Both the position numbers and the translations under genes were made by a program. 55,736 nt of DNA. Origin: a bacterium (lineage in GTDB: Bacteria > Patescibacteriota > Patescibacteriia > JACPHY01). How positions within the stretch are numbered: position 1 is the stretch's first letter; each line of letters opens with the position of its first letter. Where the stretch lies: NCBI GenBank assembly GCA_030646955.1, contig JAUSKM010000041.1, forward strand, positions 1 to 55,736, written 5' to 3'. Positions 47,159 through 55,736 of the stretch are shown piece by piece. Under the pieces are notes generated by a model. It was not told the DNA's origin. It was given only the letters and a program-made list of their open reading frames with translations, and did no database searches.

Positions 47159-47677
47159 ATGGATGCAGCAATCACGATCGCATTGAATGCGTTTGCGCTC
47201 CGGTCGCCCGCATGGAGCGCCTTGAGTGTGTTTTTGGCATCGGGGCTCCTGTGGGTCCTCATTGGTTTTGGCGCGATGGTAGTCACCCGTTTGCCTGCGG
47301 CCTCGCGGCTCTCGCAGGTTTGGTTCATCGCCGCTTCTGTGGTGATTTCGTATGGGTGTAGTCAGCTGATCGGATGGCTCGCATTTCGGGCGCGTCCATT
47401 CGTGACACATCCGGCGGTTACGCAACTGATTGCGCGGGACGCAGCGGACAAATCATTCCCGTCAGATCATGCGACCATTGCGTTTGCTTTTGCACTCCCG
47501 TTGCTCGCCGCCACGCCTTCCCTCTGGATGCGCATGGTGCTTGTTGTTCTCATGGTACTCATTGCTCTCGGACGCGTGCTCGTTGGTGTCCACTACGTCA
47601 GCGATGTTGCTGCGGGCGCGCTGCTTGCCGCCGGCGTTTGGATGTTGCTTCGATGGGTGCGGTCATCCATGGCATGA
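47159..47677 (+). CDS. PAP2-family phosphatase
   Basis: ARPFVTHP, FPSDHATIAFAF, GRVLVGVHYVSDVAAG. Confidence 0.88.
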   Translation: MDAAITIALNAFALRSPAWSALSVFLASGLLWVLIGFGAMVVTRLPAASRLSQVWFIAASVVISYGCSQLIGWLAFRARPFVTHPAVTQLIARDAADKSFPSDHATIAFAFALPLLAATPSLWMRMVLVVLMVLIALGRVLVGVHYVSDVAAGALLAAGVWMLLRWVRSSMA

Positions 47678-47689
47678 CACGCGATGGGG

Positions 47690-47995
47690 GATGGAGCACA
47701 CTCTCTGGTACGAAAAACCGCCGTAGCAATCAATGCTGCAGCGATCGACATGTCCGATATTTAGTGCAGAGGAGGAGCGAACAGACCAGCGCGTCGGTGC
47801 ACGCTCGCAACATTCGGATGTCTTGAGACGTCAACACTCGCCTGAGGTCGGCGCGCTCCTCTTCAGTTGTATGTGCCCACGCGCAGCGTGCACTGCTGGG
47901 CAGGCGTGGAAGTCGAATGGCCGATGTGGGATCTCGGGAAAATTCTTGGAGTCCCCGGCGCGACTATCCACAGCAAAGAACTGTCAGTACTAGAT
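47690..47995 (-). ncRNA. Candidate structured non-coding RNA in ~420-bp gap (strand tentative)
   Basis: No credible ORF; extended -10 TGCTATACT on the minus strand near 48000; long-range complementarity gaggaggagcg (47770) / cgcgctcctcttc (47863). Confidence 0.3.
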
Positions 47996-48100
47996 TGAGT
48001 ATAGCACATACGGAGCGTCAAGGCACGGGGTTGCTGCTTTCGTGTCCCGAGAGGAGATGGTACCGTAGAGTTCTGCGGAGCGTTGCGCCAAAAAAACACT

Positions 48101-49168
48101 ATGGCACGGCACGCGGTTATTCTGGCGGGGGGATCGGGGACGCGTCTTTGGCCGCTCTCGCGAAAACATGCCCCCAAGCAGGCGCATGCGCTGCTGGATG
48201 CTGCGACCTTGCTCCAGCAGACGTACGCTCGAATGCGGCAGCGGTTTGATACGGATCGCGTGTACGTTTCAACGATCGAGGAGCATGTACCATCTGTCTG
48301 CGAGCAGCTCCGCGAAATTCCATCAACGCAGCTCATCATCGAACCGATCGCGCGGGACACTGCCGCGGCAATTGGAAACGCCGCGCATGCGATCATGGAG
48401 CGTGATGGTGATGCGTCCTTCGTGACGATCAATGCCGATGCATACGTTGGTGATGATACCGCCTACCACGAGGCCATCGCGCGTGTGCTGGACGCGGCGG
48501 AGCGTGACGTGGGGGGCGTTGCGCTCGTCGGCCTTGCGCCACAGTATCCGGAGACGGGCTACGGCTACATCGAATGCACGCGGGCGATTGACGTGCACTC
48601 GAGTGACCCCGTATCTGCGGTACGCTTTGTCGAGAAGCCGGACTACGCAACGGCGCAGGGATTCGTTGCGAGCGGTTACCACCTGTGGAATCCCGCACTG
48701 TTTGCGTTCCGAGCACAAAAGTTGCTCACTCTTTTTCAGACGCACCTTCCTCTCCACAGTGCGCAGCTTGCCATCGCGCGGCGGGTGACGGGACCGGAGC
48801 GAGCGCAGGCATTCCTCGCCATGCCGAGGACGTGCATCAACATCGGTATCATGGAGCGTCTTCCGCGCCTGGTCGTGGTGCCCGCCGCGTTTCGCTGGGC
48901 AGACGTGGGGAGTTGGCGAGCGGTACACGAGATTCTGGCCGGGGACGATGCATCTGCGGACGTCGTGCGGGGTACGCATGTCGGTGTGCAAGGAGCAGGG
49001 AACCTCGTTGTTGCCCCGGAGGGAAAGCTCGTGGCGACCTACGGCTTGCGCCAGTGCATCGTTATTGATACCAACGACGCGCTCCTCATCTGTCCGCGCG
49101 AGCACGCACAGGGAGTGAAAGAAATTGTCGCGGAACTTGAGCGTCGCGGCCTGACGGCGTACTTGTAA
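48101..49168 (+). CDS. Mannose-1-phosphate guanylyltransferase
   Basis: MARHAVILAGGSGTRLWPLSRKHAPKQ, GYGYIECT, VEKPDYATAQGFV. Confidence 0.93.
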   Translation: MARHAVILAGGSGTRLWPLSRKHAPKQAHALLDAATLLQQTYARMRQRFDTDRVYVSTIEEHVPSVCEQLREIPSTQLIIEPIARDTAAAIGNAAHAIMERDGDASFVTINADAYVGDDTAYHEAIARVLDAAERDVGGVALVGLAPQYPETGYGYIECTRAIDVHSSDPVSAVRFVEKPDYATAQGFVASGYHLWNPALFAFRAQKLLTLFQTHLPLHSAQLAIARRVTGPERAQAFLAMPRTCINIGIMERLPRLVVVPAAFRWADVGSWRAVHEILAGDDASADVVRGTHVGVQGAGNLVVAPEGKLVATYGLRQCIVIDTNDALLICPREHAQGVKEIVAELERRGLTAYL

Positions 49169-49227
49169 GTATGCGGACATTCCGTGTCGTGCGGCTGCGT
49201 TGATGAGATGAGTAATCGTAATCGTCT

Positions 49228-50328
49228 ATGTACACCGGCAATTCGTACAAACAGCCCGAGGGCGTCTTGGGGTATGTACAGCGACGTAAACGGTCGCCGT
49301 GGACGGTCTTTGCCAAAATCGTTGCGGCATTGATCGTGCTCGCGGGGGGTGTGTTTGGGTTGACGTTCGTGCTCCCGCAGGGCCCGCAAGACGCAGCTCC
49401 CGTTGCCGTAGTGATTGCCGGTTCACCCGACGAGGTGGTGCGCACGTTGCGCAGCGCTGGCGTTTTGCGATACGCAACTGCATTCCGGGTTGCGTTGCAG
49501 CTCCGCGGTTCCAATGCGCGTGCGGGGCAGTACACGATCAGTCCGCATCTCTCGGTATGGTCGCTTGCGGTGCTGGTGACCTCCACTCTGCAGCGGCAGG
49601 AGCGCACGCTGACGATTATTGAGGGATGGAACCTTCGCGATATCGCGGCGTACCTGGAACGGGAGGGTGTTACCGATGCCGCGGCGCTCTACGCACTCAC
49701 CGGCGAACCGGCTGCTGATTACCGGAAGATGGAAGGAGCAACACGGCCCACGGTTTTTGATGGGGAGTTTGCATTCCTTGCAGAGCGATCGGAGTTTGTG
49801 GGGTTGGAAGGGTACCTCTTTCCAGACACGTACCGCGTCTTTGACGATGCGTCTGCTGCAGATATCGTTCGGAAATTGTTGCAGAATTTCGACGACAAGA
49901 TGACACCAGTGTTGCGCGAGGAAACTGCGGCGAGCGGCAGGTCGCTTCACCAAATCGTGACGATGGCGTCTCTTGTAGAGAAGGAGGTAGCGGACGATGC
50001 TGCCCGTCCTATTGTTGCCGGTATTTTGTGGAAGCGACGTGATCAGAGGTGGCGGTTGCAGGCCGATTCCACGGTGAACTACATTACGGGCAAGTCCGAC
50101 CCGCGGACGAGGATTGCGGATCACGACGCGGATTCGTCATTCAACACCTACAAGTACCCCGGCCTTCCGCATGGTCCCATCAGCAACCCCGGCATGGCAT
50201 CCATCCTTGCCGCGCTGCGGCCCGAAGCAACGCCGTATTGGTTTTTTCTCACGGGTACAGACGACACCGTGCATTACGCCCGCACGTTAGAGGAACACAA
50301 CGCGAACGTGCGAAAGTATCTAGAGTAA
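49228..50328 (+). CDS. mltG: Endolytic transglycosylase MltG
   Basis: LEGYLFPDTYRV, VTMASLVEKEVADDAARPIVAGILWKR, NTYKYPGLPHGPISNPG. Confidence 0.95.
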   Translation: MYTGNSYKQPEGVLGYVQRRKRSPWTVFAKIVAALIVLAGGVFGLTFVLPQGPQDAAPVAVVIAGSPDEVVRTLRSAGVLRYATAFRVALQLRGSNARAGQYTISPHLSVWSLAVLVTSTLQRQERTLTIIEGWNLRDIAAYLEREGVTDAAALYALTGEPAADYRKMEGATRPTVFDGEFAFLAERSEFVGLEGYLFPDTYRVFDDASAADIVRKLLQNFDDKMTPVLREETAASGRSLHQIVTMASLVEKEVADDAARPIVAGILWKRRDQRWRLQADSTVNYITGKSDPRTRIADHDADSSFNTYKYPGLPHGPISNPGMASILAALRPEATPYWFFLTGTDDTVHYARTLEEHNANVRKYLE

Positions 50329-50346
50329 GCTGCAAGCCCAAAGGAA

Positions 50347-50374
50347 GACCCCATCCGCAGACACGGATGGGGTC
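50347..50374. terminator. Bidirectional terminator gaccccatccgcagacacggatggggtc
   Basis: Perfect 11-bp stem between convergent genes. Confidence 0.8.
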
Positions 50375-50386
50375 GATGGTTGTGCG

Positions 50387-50977
50387 CTAGAGCGTGGGCA
50401 GGATGCGGTCGCGGTGCTGCTCCCAGACCTGCATGAAGTCCTCGGCGAAGAGCTCGAAGAGGATTTCGTCGATGTACACGCCGTCGCGGAAGAACTGCTT
50501 CCGATATCGTCCCGCCTCGCGATAGCCGCACTTTTCGTGCACGCGGTTCGAAGCGATGTTGTCCGCGATGATTGCGGACGTGATTTTGCGCAAGTTGAGT
50601 CCGGTGAATCCGTAGTGGAGCAGGAGCATGACTGCTTCCGTTGCGTACCCTTGACCCCAGCACTCCTTCGCGCCAATCACCCAGCCGGTCGTTCCCGTCC
50701 GATCAATCCAGTCAATGCCTTCGATGCCGCAGTTGCCGATGTGCTCGTTGCTCGAGTTGAGCACGATGGCGAACGTGAAGCCCGTTGTCGGACGCTTGGC
50801 GATGTGCGACTGAATCCACTCGTTCTGCGCGCCGTGTGGGATGGGGATGTGGCGCAAGAGCGTGCGCGTCACTGCGCGATCGTTCATCCAGACGTAGCAC
50901 CGGTCAATGTCGTTCTGTTCGATCGGGCGTAGGTACAGACGCTGTCCAATGAGGAACTGCGCGTGCTGCTTTTCCAT
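50387..50977 (-). CDS. GNAT-family N-acetyltransferase (RimJ/RimL-like)
   Basis: LYLRPIEQNDIDRCYVW, WGQGYATEAVMLLLHYGFTGLNLRKITSAIIADNIASNRVHEKCGYREAG. Confidence 0.9.
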   Translation of the reverse strand: MEKQHAQFLIGQRLYLRPIEQNDIDRCYVWMNDRAVTRTLLRHIPIPHGAQNEWIQSHIAKRPTTGFTFAIVLNSSNEHIGNCGIEGIDWIDRTGTTGWVIGAKECWGQGYATEAVMLLLHYGFTGLNLRKITSAIIADNIASNRVHEKCGYREAGRYRKQFFRDGVYIDEILFELFAEDFMQVWEQHRDRILPTL

Positions 50978-51030
50978 TGCTCCTCCTGACTGCCGGAATG
51001 TACGTTGTTTGAGACAGGACGGCTTTGTCC

Positions 51031-51073
51031 AAAACAAAACCGCTCCGGCGTTCCTGTCTCGCCGGAGCGGTTG
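51031..51073 (-). terminator. Intrinsic terminator in the leader of the GNAT gene
   Basis: minus strand aaccgctccggcgagacaggaacgccggagcggttttgtttt. Confidence 0.75.
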
Positions 51074-51090
51074 GATGGGTGGTGCGGGAA

Positions 51091-51201
51091 TTACGCAGCC
51101 AGTACCCCACCTGCTCGGGAGAAACAGGAACGGCAAGCAGTACCGAAGAGGCACATCTTCGGTACCGAGTAGTTGATGGAGTGATTTTGCGGATGTTGCA
51201 T
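51091..51201 (-). CDS. Candidate leaderless 36-aa Cys-containing peptide
   Basis: MQHPQNHSINYSVPKMCLFGTACRSCFSRAGGVLAA*; TTGATA-N17-TACGCT ends 9 nt before ATG; followed by terminator. Confidence 0.35.
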   Translation of the reverse strand: MQHPQNHSINYSVPKMCLFGTACRSCFSRAGGVLAA

Positions 51202-51210
51202 ACTGAATAC

Positions 51211-51239
51211 AGCGTATCATGGTTTCCTGCTGGTATCAA
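51211..51239 (-). promoter_or_regulatory. Promoter TTGATA-N17-TACGCT (minus strand)
   Basis: Direct read. Confidence 0.5.
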
Positions 51240-51288
51240 GCATGTGCGGTTGGTACGCTAGAGAGCGGTGCTCATGAGTATCCTGTAT

Positions 51289-53349
51289 ATGCCCATTTCC
51301 TACGATCAACAATTGAACGCAGAGCAGCTCGCGGTGGTCCGGGGAGGGGACGGGCCGTGTTTGGTGTTGGCAGGCGCGGGTTCGGGCAAGACGCGGACTA
51401 TTGTGTATCGCGTCGCATACCTTCTGGAACAAGGCGTGCTCCCGCAGCAGATCCTGTTGCTCACGTTTACCAATAAGGCGGCGAATGCAATGCTCTCTCG
51501 GGTGGAGGCGCTGCTGGGGCTACACCCCCAGGGGCTTTGGGGTGGGACCTACCACAGCATCGCGAATCGTATCCTGCGGCGCTATGCAACGCTTCTGGGG
51601 CATACGTCCAGCTTTACCATCCTTGATGAGGAGGACAGCGGCGATCTTTTGAAGCTTTGCATGAAGGATGTCGGCGTGCCGCAGACGAAGGAGCGTTTTC
51701 CGCAGGTGCGCGTCCTGAAGTCCATGATCTCGCTCTCTCGGAACGCGCAGCGGCCGATCCAAGAGGTGGTGGAGGATCGCCATCCAAAATTCTCGCGGTA
51801 CGCGGAGACGATCGAACGTATTGCGGCAACGTACGCGGATCGCAAGCTCGCTGCGAATAGCATGGATTTTGATGATCTCCTGTGTAATTTCTTGCGTATT
51901 CTGGAACAGCCGCAGGCGCACCAGCAGCTTGCGCAGCAGTTTCGGTACATCCTTGTGGATGAGTACCAGGACACGAACCGCATCCAGGCCGCTGTCGTGG
52001 CGCGGCTTGCGACGGCGCACGGGAATGTGCTCGTGGTTGGCGATGACGCGCAGTCCATCTACTCGTTCCGAGCGGCGGATATCGGGAATATTTTGGATTT
52101 TCCGAAAGCGTTTCCCGGCGCGCGGACGTTTCGCATTGAGACAAACTATCGATCAACGCCCCAGATTCTCGGTGTTGCGAATGCGGTGATTGCACACAAC
52201 GAGCGGCAGTTTGATAAGCGGCTCAAACCGATGGCGCGCGGCGGGGCGCGGCCCAAGCTTGTGCAGTCGAATACCGCGGAAGATGAGGCGCGATACATTG
52301 CAATGCAGGTGCTGGCGCTGCGTGCAGACGGCGTGCCGCTGGCCGATATCGCGGTGCTCTTCCGTGCGACGCACCTCTCCCAGTACCTGGAAATGGAGCT
52401 CGTGAAGCGTGATATCCCGTACGACTATCGTGGCGGTATCCGGTTTTTTGAGCGCGCACATGTGAAGGATACGCTCGCGTTCCTGAAGGTAGTCACGAAC
52501 CCGCAGGATGAGGCCGCGTGGTTGCGCGTGCTCCGCATGCAGCAGGGGATTGGCGATGTGGGGGCACTCACCATTATTGAGCAGATTCGGGCGCAGGCAG
52601 CTGCGGCATCCCCATCCTCCGATCCTTCAACGCTCGCCCTCGCCCTGTCGTCACGCCTGCAGAACGGCTGGACTAACTTTCTTGACATGGTGCAGAAGAT
52701 GCTCGGCTGCACCGAGCCGGCGGCGATGATTCGCGCAGTTGCAGGCGGCAGCTACCGTGATTACCTGGAAGCCGAGTACCCGAATTTTCAGGAGCGACTT
52801 GATGACCTTGACCAGCTCGCGCTGTTTGCGGAGAAGTACGAGCAGCCGCAGGATTTTCTTGCCGAGACATCGTTGACGGAGCTGTTTGGCGTCGAGCGTG
52901 TTGGCGTCAACGAGAGCGAGCAGGAGCGCATCGTGCTCTCCACGATCCACCAGTCAAAAGGTCTGGAGTGGCACGCGGTGTTCGTTATGGGTATGACGGC
53001 GAACGCATTTCCAAACCGACGGGCGATGGTGGAGGATGAAGGGATGGAGGAGGAGCGACGGCTCTTCTACGTCGCGGCGACGCGAGCAAAAAATGTGCTC
53101 ACCCTGACGTACTCGCTATCCGGGGGGTATGACGCCTCCTATCTCGCCGCGCCCTCGCCGTTCATCGCTGAGATCCCGCCGGAGATGTTGGAACCCATCG
53201 GCGTCTCCCGCATCGCCCCGCGCATGCGGTGGGATGACGATCGGAACAGTGACGAGCCGGTGATCGTCCTCGATGCATTGGGCGAGCGGAGCGCGTCGAA
53301 ATCCTCGCCGAGGAGTGGCGGTTTTTTGCGGGATGTGAGTGAGCTATGA
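51289..53349 (+). CDS. UvrD/PcrA/Rep family superfamily 1 DNA helicase (start could be 51268 or 51274)
   Basis: QLNAEQLAVVRGGDGPCLVLAGAGSGKTRTI, VDEYQDTNRIQ, VGDDAQSIYSFR, STIHQSKGLEWHAVFV. Confidence 0.93.
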   Translation: MPISYDQQLNAEQLAVVRGGDGPCLVLAGAGSGKTRTIVYRVAYLLEQGVLPQQILLLTFTNKAANAMLSRVEALLGLHPQGLWGGTYHSIANRILRRYATLLGHTSSFTILDEEDSGDLLKLCMKDVGVPQTKERFPQVRVLKSMISLSRNAQRPIQEVVEDRHPKFSRYAETIERIAATYADRKLAANSMDFDDLLCNFLRILEQPQAHQQLAQQFRYILVDEYQDTNRIQAAVVARLATAHGNVLVVGDDAQSIYSFRAADIGNILDFPKAFPGARTFRIETNYRSTPQILGVANAVIAHNERQFDKRLKPMARGGARPKLVQSNTAEDEARYIAMQVLALRADGVPLADIAVLFRATHLSQYLEMELVKRDIPYDYRGGIRFFERAHVKDTLAFLKVVTNPQDEAAWLRVLRMQQGIGDVGALTIIEQIRAQAAAASPSSDPSTLALALSSRLQNGWTNFLDMVQKMLGCTEPAAMIRAVAGGSYRDYLEAEYPNFQERLDDLDQLALFAEKYEQPQDFLAETSLTELFGVERVGVNESEQERIVLSTIHQSKGLEWHAVFVMGMTANAFPNRRAMVEDEGMEEERRLFYVAATRAKNVLTLTYSLSGGYDASYLAAPSPFIAEIPPEMLEPIGVSRIAPRMRWDDDRNSDEPVIVLDALGERSASKSSPRSGGFLRDVSEL

Positions 53350-54269
53350 TCGCGCGACCCATTGCGGGGTACCGTACCATTGCCGATCGTCAGCGTGCGC
53401 TCATGCGGTGGTATCAGAAGCATGGTCGGCACCACCTGCCGTGGCGGCACGAGATTTCACCATATCGCGTGCTGGTGTCCGAGATGATGCTCCAGCAGAC
53501 GCAGGTGGATCGGGTGATTCCGTATTTTGAGACTTGGATGCGTCGGTGGCCGACCATCGAGGTGTTTGCGCGTGCACGGCGGGGGAGTGTGCTGCGGATG
53601 TGGGCGGGGTTGGGATATAATCGTCGTGCGGTCCATCTCCATGGCGCCGCGCAGCGGATCGTGCGAGAGGGGTGGTTCCATGATGTCGACATGCGGCGTG
53701 GGGTACTGGAAGGGCGCGCCGGCTCGCAGGATGCCATTGCATTGTTGGCGGGCGCTCTCCAGCGCCTCCCTGGTATTGGATCATATACCGCGCATGCGGT
53801 GCTTACGTTTGCTTGGAATCTCCCGGCGCCGTGTGTGGATGTGAACGTGCGGCGCGTGCTTGCGTATGTGATCTACCGTCGCCCCGCCATCATGCGGCTG
53901 CCGCTTGCGGACGTGGAGCGGCTTGCCGCGCGTGTGATCCCGCGTGGGAAGGGGTGCGCATGGAATTCTGCGTTGATGGATTACGGCGCGCTTGTGTTTC
54001 GTGCATCTGATGTACCCCAGCGCAGCCGCCCCAAACCAACGCAAGGGACATTTATAAATTCAACGCGATTTTGGCGTGGGCGTATCGTCGCGGTGCTGCG
54101 CGGTGATAGCAGCATGCCTGCCCGCCGCTCGCACATCCAGTGGACGGTGCGTGCGCTCCAGCAGGCACTTACGCGATACGGTACGCCGCCGGACGTTACG
54201 CCGCTGCTCATCGCACTTACGCGGGATGGCGTGATTGTACGGCGAGGCACGCGGTATGTATTGGGCTAA
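53346..54269 (+). CDS. mutY: A/G-specific adenine glycosylase-like HhH-GPD protein (MutY-like) lacking the Fe-S cysteine cluster
   Basis: LPWRHEISPYRVLVSEMMLQQTQVDRVIPYF, LQRLPGIGSYTAHAVLTFAW, CVDVNVRRV; no C-x6-C-x2-C-x5-C downstream. Confidence 0.88.
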   Translation: MIARPIAGYRTIADRQRALMRWYQKHGRHHLPWRHEISPYRVLVSEMMLQQTQVDRVIPYFETWMRRWPTIEVFARARRGSVLRMWAGLGYNRRAVHLHGAAQRIVREGWFHDVDMRRGVLEGRAGSQDAIALLAGALQRLPGIGSYTAHAVLTFAWNLPAPCVDVNVRRVLAYVIYRRPAIMRLPLADVERLAARVIPRGKGCAWNSALMDYGALVFRASDVPQRSRPKPTQGTFINSTRFWRGRIVAVLRGDSSMPARRSHIQWTVRALQQALTRYGTPPDVTPLLIALTRDGVIVRRGTRYVLG

Positions 54270-54298
54270 TGCTTTCGTAAAGCAGGGGAGCGGTTGAT

Positions 54299-55069
54299 AT
54301 GCAGAAGGAGCGCGCATCTTTGCAAACCAGGAGCAACCGCGCGGTGCTCGTTGCGGTACTTCGTAGGTGCCGGGATTTGGAACTCTTACTCACCCGGCGC
54401 TGGTATCGTATTCCTGTTACGAATGCGCCTGCGCGGGCGTATGCGTATCTTGCGTTTTATCAGCCCGCATCCGCATTTGGAGTGCGTGGTCAGTGCATTC
54501 GATATTACGCTCGTGTGCGCAGTCATGCGCGGGTGCAGCGTATCCAACTCCTTCCCGACGAGCCGGAGCATCCGGGCGCACGCGAATGGTACGATTGCGT
54601 TCGCGTGGACACGGTGCGGCAGCTGCAGCATCCTGTGCGGAATATTACGCCGCGGCGCGTGACATTTGGATTCACCACGCTCCATCGGCTCCGCACGGCG
54701 CAGGATTTCCTGCAACTCTACAACGTTGCCCCTATTGAGCAGCTCGTGGAGGACGGGCTGCGGCGGGCGGGTATCGTGGCGATTCCGCAGCAGACCATTA
54801 CGGAGGGAGCGCGGCGCTATCGGCTGGATTTCGCGGTGCCGTGTCGCAGCGGCGCAGTGGCAATCGAGTGTGATAATATCGCGTCCCATCGTAGTCCAGC
54901 ACAACGCGCGCGGGACGCCCGTAAGGATACGTTTCTCCGCGCGCGTGGCTGGATGATTGTGCGGTTGCCAGAGGACCGCATCCTCCAAGATCTCCCATCG
55001 TGCATAGCACGCATTCGTTCTGCAATGCGTCAGTGCGGTGGAGCGTGCGTGTCCAGCACACGTCAGTAG
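54299..55069 (+). CDS. DUF559/Vsr-like PD-(D/E)XK endonuclease domain protein with unknown N-terminal domain
   Basis: C-terminal RRYRLDFAVPCRSGAVAIECDNIASH...RKDTFLRARGWMIVRLPEDRI. Confidence 0.75.
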   Translation: MQKERASLQTRSNRAVLVAVLRRCRDLELLLTRRWYRIPVTNAPARAYAYLAFYQPASAFGVRGQCIRYYARVRSHARVQRIQLLPDEPEHPGAREWYDCVRVDTVRQLQHPVRNITPRRVTFGFTTLHRLRTAQDFLQLYNVAPIEQLVEDGLRRAGIVAIPQQTITEGARRYRLDFAVPCRSGAVAIECDNIASHRSPAQRARDARKDTFLRARGWMIVRLPEDRILQDLPSCIARIRSAMRQCGGACVSSTRQ

Positions 55070-55090
55070 CTTGCGATTGTGCAGTAGTTC

Positions 55091-55282
55091 CTAGGACTCC
55101 TCGTCGTCCTTTTCCGTCTCATCCGTCTCAGATTTCTTTGCCATTTCCTCCAACTGGTCCTCCGTCATCGTGTCGTACAGTTCCTTTGCCGGCCCCTGGA
55201 GCTGGGATACGGGCATGCTCCCGTGCTTCGCGGCGAGTGCCGTCGCTGCGTCCTTGCGCTGCTGCTCGGATGTTGCTGGCAT
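55091..55282 (-). CDS. DUF3008-like small protein
   Basis: MPATSEQQRKDAATALAAKHGSMPVSQLQGPAKELYDTMTEDQLEEMAKK. Confidence 0.75.
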   Translation of the reverse strand: MPATSEQQRKDAATALAAKHGSMPVSQLQGPAKELYDTMTEDQLEEMAKKSETDETEKDDEES

Positions 55283-55376
55283 ATGGTTGGACCGAGTTAT
55301 GAGTGAAGCGCCTCACATGCATACAATAATATGTCGAGATGGATAACGGATGAAGTGTCGCGCGGTGTGGAAATTG

Positions 55377-55736
55377 CTATTTTACGAGCGGCACGAAAAG
55401 GAAACCGGGAAGCAACTCTGTGTGTATCGCGCCGTCCGCCTGTTTACGGACGCGGAGCAGGTCTGTGCCTACAGGAATGACGAGGATTCCGTCGGACGTA
55501 AGCTGATCCACGAGTTCCTGCGGGAGTTTTTCTGTTGTTGCGGAGACGAGGATGCGGTTGAATGGCGCTGCTGCAGGGAGGTCGAGGCGAGGACTCGCCG
55601 GCAGAATGGTCGCGTGCGGAAAATTATATTTTCGAAGATTTTGCTGACCGAGCGTGACGAGATCCGGGATGGCTTCGATGCCGGTGACAATTCCTTCCGG
55701 GCCCACGATGTGGGCGAGGAGCGCCGTTGTCCAGCC
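55377..55736 (-). CDS. pcm: Protein-L-isoaspartate O-methyltransferase, 5' truncated by window end
   Basis: GWTTALLAHIVGPEGIVTGIEAIPDLVTLGQQNL...FNRILVSATTEKLPQELVDQL. Confidence 0.88.
   Translation of the reverse strand, partial: GWTTALLAHIVGPEGIVTGIEAIPDLVTLGQQNLRKYNFPHATILPASPRLDLPAAAPFNRILVSATTEKLPQELVDQLTSDGILVIPVGTDLLRVRKQADGAIHTELLPGFLFVPLVK

Noticed and set aside
47690-47995. tmRNA or SRP RNA call for the noncoding gap
   Set aside because: No tRNA-like 3' end, no ALAA-type tag ORF and no GGAAGGAAGCAGCC-type SRP motif found by eye on either strand.

Overview
55.7 kb window with a mosaic layout and no rRNA, tRNA or CRISPR array that I could recognise. The gene content (dense GC-rich backbone, glycolysis and translation genes, DUF3048, pseudopilin-like protein) suggests a Patescibacteria/CPR-like bacterium; this is inference only. 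(1) 1-5.9 kb: AT-rich, apparently acquired island with a Type I restriction cassette: HsdR (5' truncated by the window), an HsdM with a C-terminal HsdS-like half target-recognition region, and a membrane-anchored HerA/DUF87 ATPase. (2) 5.9-11.4 kb: a RAYT (REP-associated tyrosine transposase) locus with at least ten REP-like palindromes of two subfamilies, several RAYT 3'-end remnants each fused to a REP, 5'-end remnants, and a tandem duplication of a small membrane-protein gene. (3) 11.6-19.3 kb: housekeeping genes (dus, rodA-like, L25, DUF3048, prmC, prfA, rpmE). (4) 20.3-35.5 kb, the main item of interest: an NAD+/ADP-ribose island with an NrtR-like Nudix-wHTH protein, two isochorismatase/nicotinamidase-fold hydrolases, nicotinate phosphoribosyltransferase, glutamine-dependent NadE, a Nudix hydrolase, an ADP-ribosylglycohydrolase and a radical SAM protein. 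It is interleaved with a PP2C / YegI-like kinase / VWA triad (TerY-P-like), small Gly-rich or membrane proteins and a degenerate zinc-ribbon gene. Five promoters here share an unusual TTGnCn-N17-TACGGT architecture. (5) 35.8-55.7 kb: rpsB-tsf, a lower glycolysis operon with an embedded NDH-2-like flavoprotein (gap-ndh-pgk-eno-gpmI), thiI, sugar-nucleotide genes, mltG, a GNAT gene with a structured leader, and a UvrD-MutY(Fe-S-less)-DUF559 repair cluster.
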